DNA of 10,033 nt from a bacterium TMED198 (GTDB taxonomy: Bacteria > Fidelibacterota > Marinisomatia > SCGC-AAA003-L08 > D37C17): contig NHIV01000005.1 of NCBI GenBank assembly GCA_002170735.1, forward strand, positions 1 to 10,033, in the 5' to 3' direction. Both the position numbers and the translations under genes were made by a program. Positions 7,110 through 10,033 of this stretch are shown here, piece by piece. Positions within the stretch are counted from its first letter, which is position 1. The number at the start of each line of letters is the position of its first letter. Under the pieces are notes generated by a model, which saw nothing but the letters and a program-made list of their open reading frames with translations, was not told the origin of the DNA and ran no database searches.

Positions 7110-10033
7110 GTGTTTAATAAAAATAAAAATGCGTTGAGAATGAAAACAGATTCATTTAAATCAATTTCTATAGGATTATTATCCCCAGAAATGATCCTAG
7201 AACGGTCTTTCGGTGAGGTTATTAAGCCAGAAACAATTAATTATAGATCCTATAAACCTGAAAAAGATGGTTTATTTTGTGAGAAGATTTTTGGACCAAC
7301 TAAAGATTGGGAGTGCCATTGCGGAAAATATAAAGGGATTAGGTATAAAGGTATAGTTTGTGATAGATGTGGCGTAGAGGTAACGCGTAAATCAGTTAGA
7401 AGAGAAAGGCCTGGTCATATAACATTAGCTGTACCAGTTGTGCATATTTGGTATTTGAGATCCATTCCAAGTAAAATCAGTTATATTTTAGGATATACCA
7501 CCAAACAACTTGAGCAGATAGTTTATTATGAAAAATTTGTAGTCATAAATCCAGGTGAATCTGGTTTGAAAAAAGGTGATTTAGTTGATGAGGATCAGTT
7601 TGTTGAATTAGAAACTAAATATGGCTTTGATGCTGTTCCAGCTGAAAAGCAAGATGAAGATATTTATTTTTATGCAGAAATGGGAGGAGAGGCTGTATCT
7701 CAACTTCTTAAAATGATTGATATCACTGCTGAGATAGACAGACTTAGTGCTTTTATGAAGGCAAAAGGAAGCTCAATAGCGAAAAAAGAAGATGCCTTGA
7801 AAAGGCTTAAAGTTTTAAAAAAGTTCGATATCAGAGTTGAAAAAATGCTTTATAATAAACCCGAATGGATGATTATGAGCATTCTACCTGTTATTCCACC
7901 AGAATTAAGACCATTAGTCCCGTTGGATGGAGGCAGGTTTGCAGCTTCAGATTTAAATGATCTCTACAGAAGAGTTATTATTCGGAACAATAGATTAAAG
8001 CAATTAATGGAAATTAAAGCTCCAGATGTAATTCTTCGAAATGAAAAAAGAATGCTTCAAGAGGCTGTTGATGCTTTGCTTGATAATGGTAGAATAAAAT
8101 CAGCTGTCAGGTCTGGAACTAGAAGGCCCTTGAAGTCCTTAAGTGATGCCCTGAAAGGAAAAACAGGTAGATTTAGGCAGAATCTTTTAGGCAAGAGAGT
8201 TGATTATTCAGGTAGATCGGTAATTGTGGTTGGGCCGGAAATACAATTGCATGAATGTGGAATCCCTAAAGATATGGCCCTTGAATTATTTAAACCTTTA
8301 ATATTAAATCAACTGATAATTAGAGGAATTTCAAGGACACCTAGGAGCGCTAAATTACTTGTAGAAAGAAAAGCATCTGAGGTGTATTATGTTTTAGAAG
8401 AAACTGTCAAAAATCATCCTGTACTTTTAAATAGAGCTCCTACTCTTCACAGGCTGGGTATACAAGCTTTTCAGCCAGTGCTCATTGAGGGAAAAGCTAT
8501 TAGGCTTCACCCTCTAGTTTGTAGCGCTTTTAATGCAGATTTTGACGGAGATCAAATGGCAGTCCATCTCCCTCTTTCTCCAGAGGCTAAGTTGGAGTCA
8601 TGGATCTTAATGTTGTCTAGTCATAATATATTACATCCTGCAACAGGCAAGCCAATAGCTATACCATCTCAAGATATGATTCTAGGTATATATTATTTAA
8701 CTAGAGATAGATCTGGAGAGATTGGTGAGGGTAAAAGAATTTTTTCTTTTGATGAGGCATACCTTGGCTATGAAAACAAAGAGCTTTCATTGCACACCAT
8801 TGTTGATTATTTCAATGATGGAGAATGGATTGCCAAAACAACCGTTGGTAGAATTTTATTTAACTCAATACTCCCTAAAGGAATGCCTTATTATAATCAA
8901 ACACTAGGAAAAAAAGATGTATTAAGGATAATAGGTACATGTTACAAGGATTGCGGAAACTACCAAACAGTAAAATTCCTAGATAAGCTCAAAACTCTTG
9001 GATTCGAACAAGCTTTTTTTAGTGGTCTTTCTATTGCAATTAGCGACATACACATCCCTTCAAATAAATTAGATATAATTGGCAAGGCAGATAAAGAGGT
9101 AAAGCAGATTCAAGATAAATTTGATAAGCATATAATTACTGAAGGTGAAAGATACAACAAAGTTATTGATGTGTGGACACACGCAACAAATGAGGTTGCT
9201 CATTCAATGTTTAATGAGCTTGAAAGTGATGATCAAGGGTTTAATGCGCTTTTTATGATGGCAGATTCAGGTGCTAGAGGAAGTCAGGATCAGATTAAGC
9301 AGCTTGCTGGTATGAGGGGCCTTATGGCTAAGCCTAAAAAAAGTATGACAGGGGCATCAGGCGAAATTATTGAAAATCCGATAAAATCCAACTTTAAAGA
9401 AGGTCTATCAGTTTTTGAGTATTTTATTTCAACTCACGGTGCAAGAAAAGGTCTTGCTGACACGGCATTGAAGACAGCAGATGCAGGATATTTAACGAGA
9501 AGGCTGGTTGATGTTGCTCAAGATGTTACAATTACGATTGATGATTGTAAAACTTCTAGAGGAAAAATGATGATAGATCTGAAAGAAGGGGAAGAGATTA
9601 TTGAGCCTCTACATGAAAGGATTTTTGGCAGATATACACTAGAAGATGTGATTGATCCAATTACTGGTAAAAAGTATGCAAAAGCCAATACAATTATTGA
9701 TGAAGAAATTTCTATTCAGATTAAGAATAGTAATATAAATCAGGTTTTAGTAAGATCGGTTTTGTCTTGTGAGGCAGAAAGAGGTGTTTGCGCAATGTGC
9801 TACGGACTCAATCTTGCTACATGGAGACCTTCAATTGCAGGCGATGCTGTTGGTGTGGTTGCAGCTCAGTCAATTGGAGAGCCTGGCACGCAGTTAACGT
9901 TGAGAACATTCCATATCGGTGGAACCGCATCTAGAATTTTAGAGCAAAGCTTTAAAGCGGCAAAATCCGATGGCATTATTAAATTTTCAAAAAATCTACA
10001 AATTGTTAAAGTGAAATCTGGAAATAATAAATT
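7110..10033 (+). CDS. rpoC: DNA-directed RNA polymerase subunit beta' (partial, 3' end outside window)
   Basis: The frame is open from GTG 7110 to the window edge, giving 974 full codons; a complete beta' is usually about 1400 residues. Beta' supplies the catalytic magnesium site. Zinc site 1 has C69, C71, C84 and C87 (CXC...CXXC). NADFDGDQ places the three catalytic aspartates at D477, D479 and D481. The secondary-channel and bridge-helix region (STHGARKGLADTALKTADAG, about 773-792) is followed by zinc site 2 with C813, C887, C894 and C897. The trigger loop GEPGTQLTLRTFHIGG has the catalytic-region H935; E. coli M932 is Leu931 here. These positions are one less than E. coli numbering in the second half, so no large insertion precedes them. 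The N-terminal sequence is Bacteroidota/FCB-like. The gene starts 21 bases after rpoB and is co-transcribed with it. Confidence 0.99.
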   Translation, partial: MFNKNKNALRMKTDSFKSISIGLLSPEMILERSFGEVIKPETINYRSYKPEKDGLFCEKIFGPTKDWECHCGKYKGIRYKGIVCDRCGVEVTRKSVRRERPGHITLAVPVVHIWYLRSIPSKISYILGYTTKQLEQIVYYEKFVVINPGESGLKKGDLVDEDQFVELETKYGFDAVPAEKQDEDIYFYAEMGGEAVSQLLKMIDITAEIDRLSAFMKAKGSSIAKKEDALKRLKVLKKFDIRVEKMLYNKPEWMIMSILPVIPPELRPLVPLDGGRFAASDLNDLYRRVIIRNNRLKQLMEIKAPDVILRNEKRMLQEAVDALLDNGRIKSAVRSGTRRPLKSLSDALKGKTGRFRQNLLGKRVDYSGRSVIVVGPEIQLHECGIPKDMALELFKPLILNQLIIRGISRTPRSAKLLVERKASEVYYVLEETVKNHPVLLNRAPTLHRLGIQAFQPVLIEGKAIRLHPLVCSAFNADFDGDQMAVHLPLSPEAKLESWILMLSSHNILHPATGKPIAIPSQDMILGIYYLTRDRSGEIGEGKRIFSFDEAYLGYENKELSLHTIVDYFNDGEWIAKTTVGRILFNSILPKGMPYYNQTLGKKDVLRIIGTCYKDCGNYQTVKFLDKLKTLGFEQAFFSGLSIAISDIHIPSNKLDIIGKADKEVKQIQDKFDKHIITEGERYNKVIDVWTHATNEVAHSMFNELESDDQGFNALFMMADSGARGSQDQIKQLAGMRGLMAKPKKSMTGASGEIIENPIKSNFKEGLSVFEYFISTHGARKGLADTALKTADAGYLTRRLVDVAQDVTITIDDCKTSRGKMMIDLKEGEEIIEPLHERIFGRYTLEDVIDPITGKKYAKANTIIDEEISIQIKNSNINQVLVRSVLSCEAERGVCAMCYGLNLATWRPSIAGDAVGVVAAQSIGEPGTQLTLRTFHIGGTASRILEQSFKAAKSDGIIKFSKNLQIVKVKSGNNK

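Noticed and set aside
8722..8907. 61-codon + strand open frame inside rpoC
   Set aside because: It is out of frame with beta', which is continuous here (IGEGKRIFSFDEAYLGYENK region), and has no features of its own.
7110..10033. Possibility that rpoC is broken in the window
   Set aside because: The frame was followed from GTG 7110 to the edge with no stop, and the zinc sites, NADFDGDQ and the trigger loop all appear at expected positions; it is merely cut by the window end.
1..10033. A hidden novel system (defence, mobile element, CRISPR, retroelement)
   Set aside because: Known essential genes fill almost the entire window with gaps of at most 60 bases, all in the conserved order; no repeats, no extra genes and no long unexplained sequence remain.

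Overview
The window is one uninterrupted, co-directional (+ strand) stretch of core transcription and translation genes: the 3' end of tuf, then rpmG, tRNA-Trp, secE, nusG, rplK, rplA, rplJ, rplL, rpoB and the first two thirds of rpoC. No mobile element, CRISPR array, repeat, foreign insertion or credible minus-strand gene is visible. The longest non-coding gap is the 60 bases between rplL and rpoB.

Organism: the DNA is AT-rich. From remembered family sequences (no search was possible), RpoB, the RpoC N-terminus and NusG resemble the Bacteroidota/FCB type. RpoB has no large E. coli-style insertions, RpoC reads CHCGKYKGIRYKGIVCDRCG at its first zinc site, and NusG has a VPYEKV...RNNKKV...FFPGYVLI core. 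However, several genes have strong Shine-Dalgarno sequences, which is unusual for classical Bacteroidota, and L33 is of the cysteine-free SSAGTG type. An AT-rich FCB lineage outside the classical Bacteroidia, such as a marine Marinimicrobia-like bacterium, is a reasonable but unproven guess.

Layout: 1-94 end of EF-Tu; 97-261 ribosomal protein L33; 269-341 tRNA-Trp(CCA); 353-541 SecE; 543-1202 NusG; 1213-1635 L11; 1635-2327 L1; 2345-2869 L10; 2889-3272 L7/L12; 3333-7088 RNA polymerase beta; 7110 to the window end RNA polymerase beta'. Gaps run from a 1-base overlap to 60 bases and no terminator-like hairpin was seen, so the set could be read as one or a few long transcripts with the tRNA cut out of the message.

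The genes work together as the elongation and ribosome-stalk module. EF-Tu, L11, L10 and L7/L12 form the factor-binding side of the 50S subunit and its substrate carrier, and L1 forms the E-site stalk. Beta and beta' form the RNA polymerase catalytic core, NusG binds that core and can link it to the ribosome, and SecE belongs to the SecYEG translocon. The gene order is ancient and conserved. The points worth a second look are small: start-codon and RBS usage, an acidic NusG extension, a possible local frame slip in rpoB, and the lack of room for the usual L10 leader. I see no evidence of an undescribed system here.
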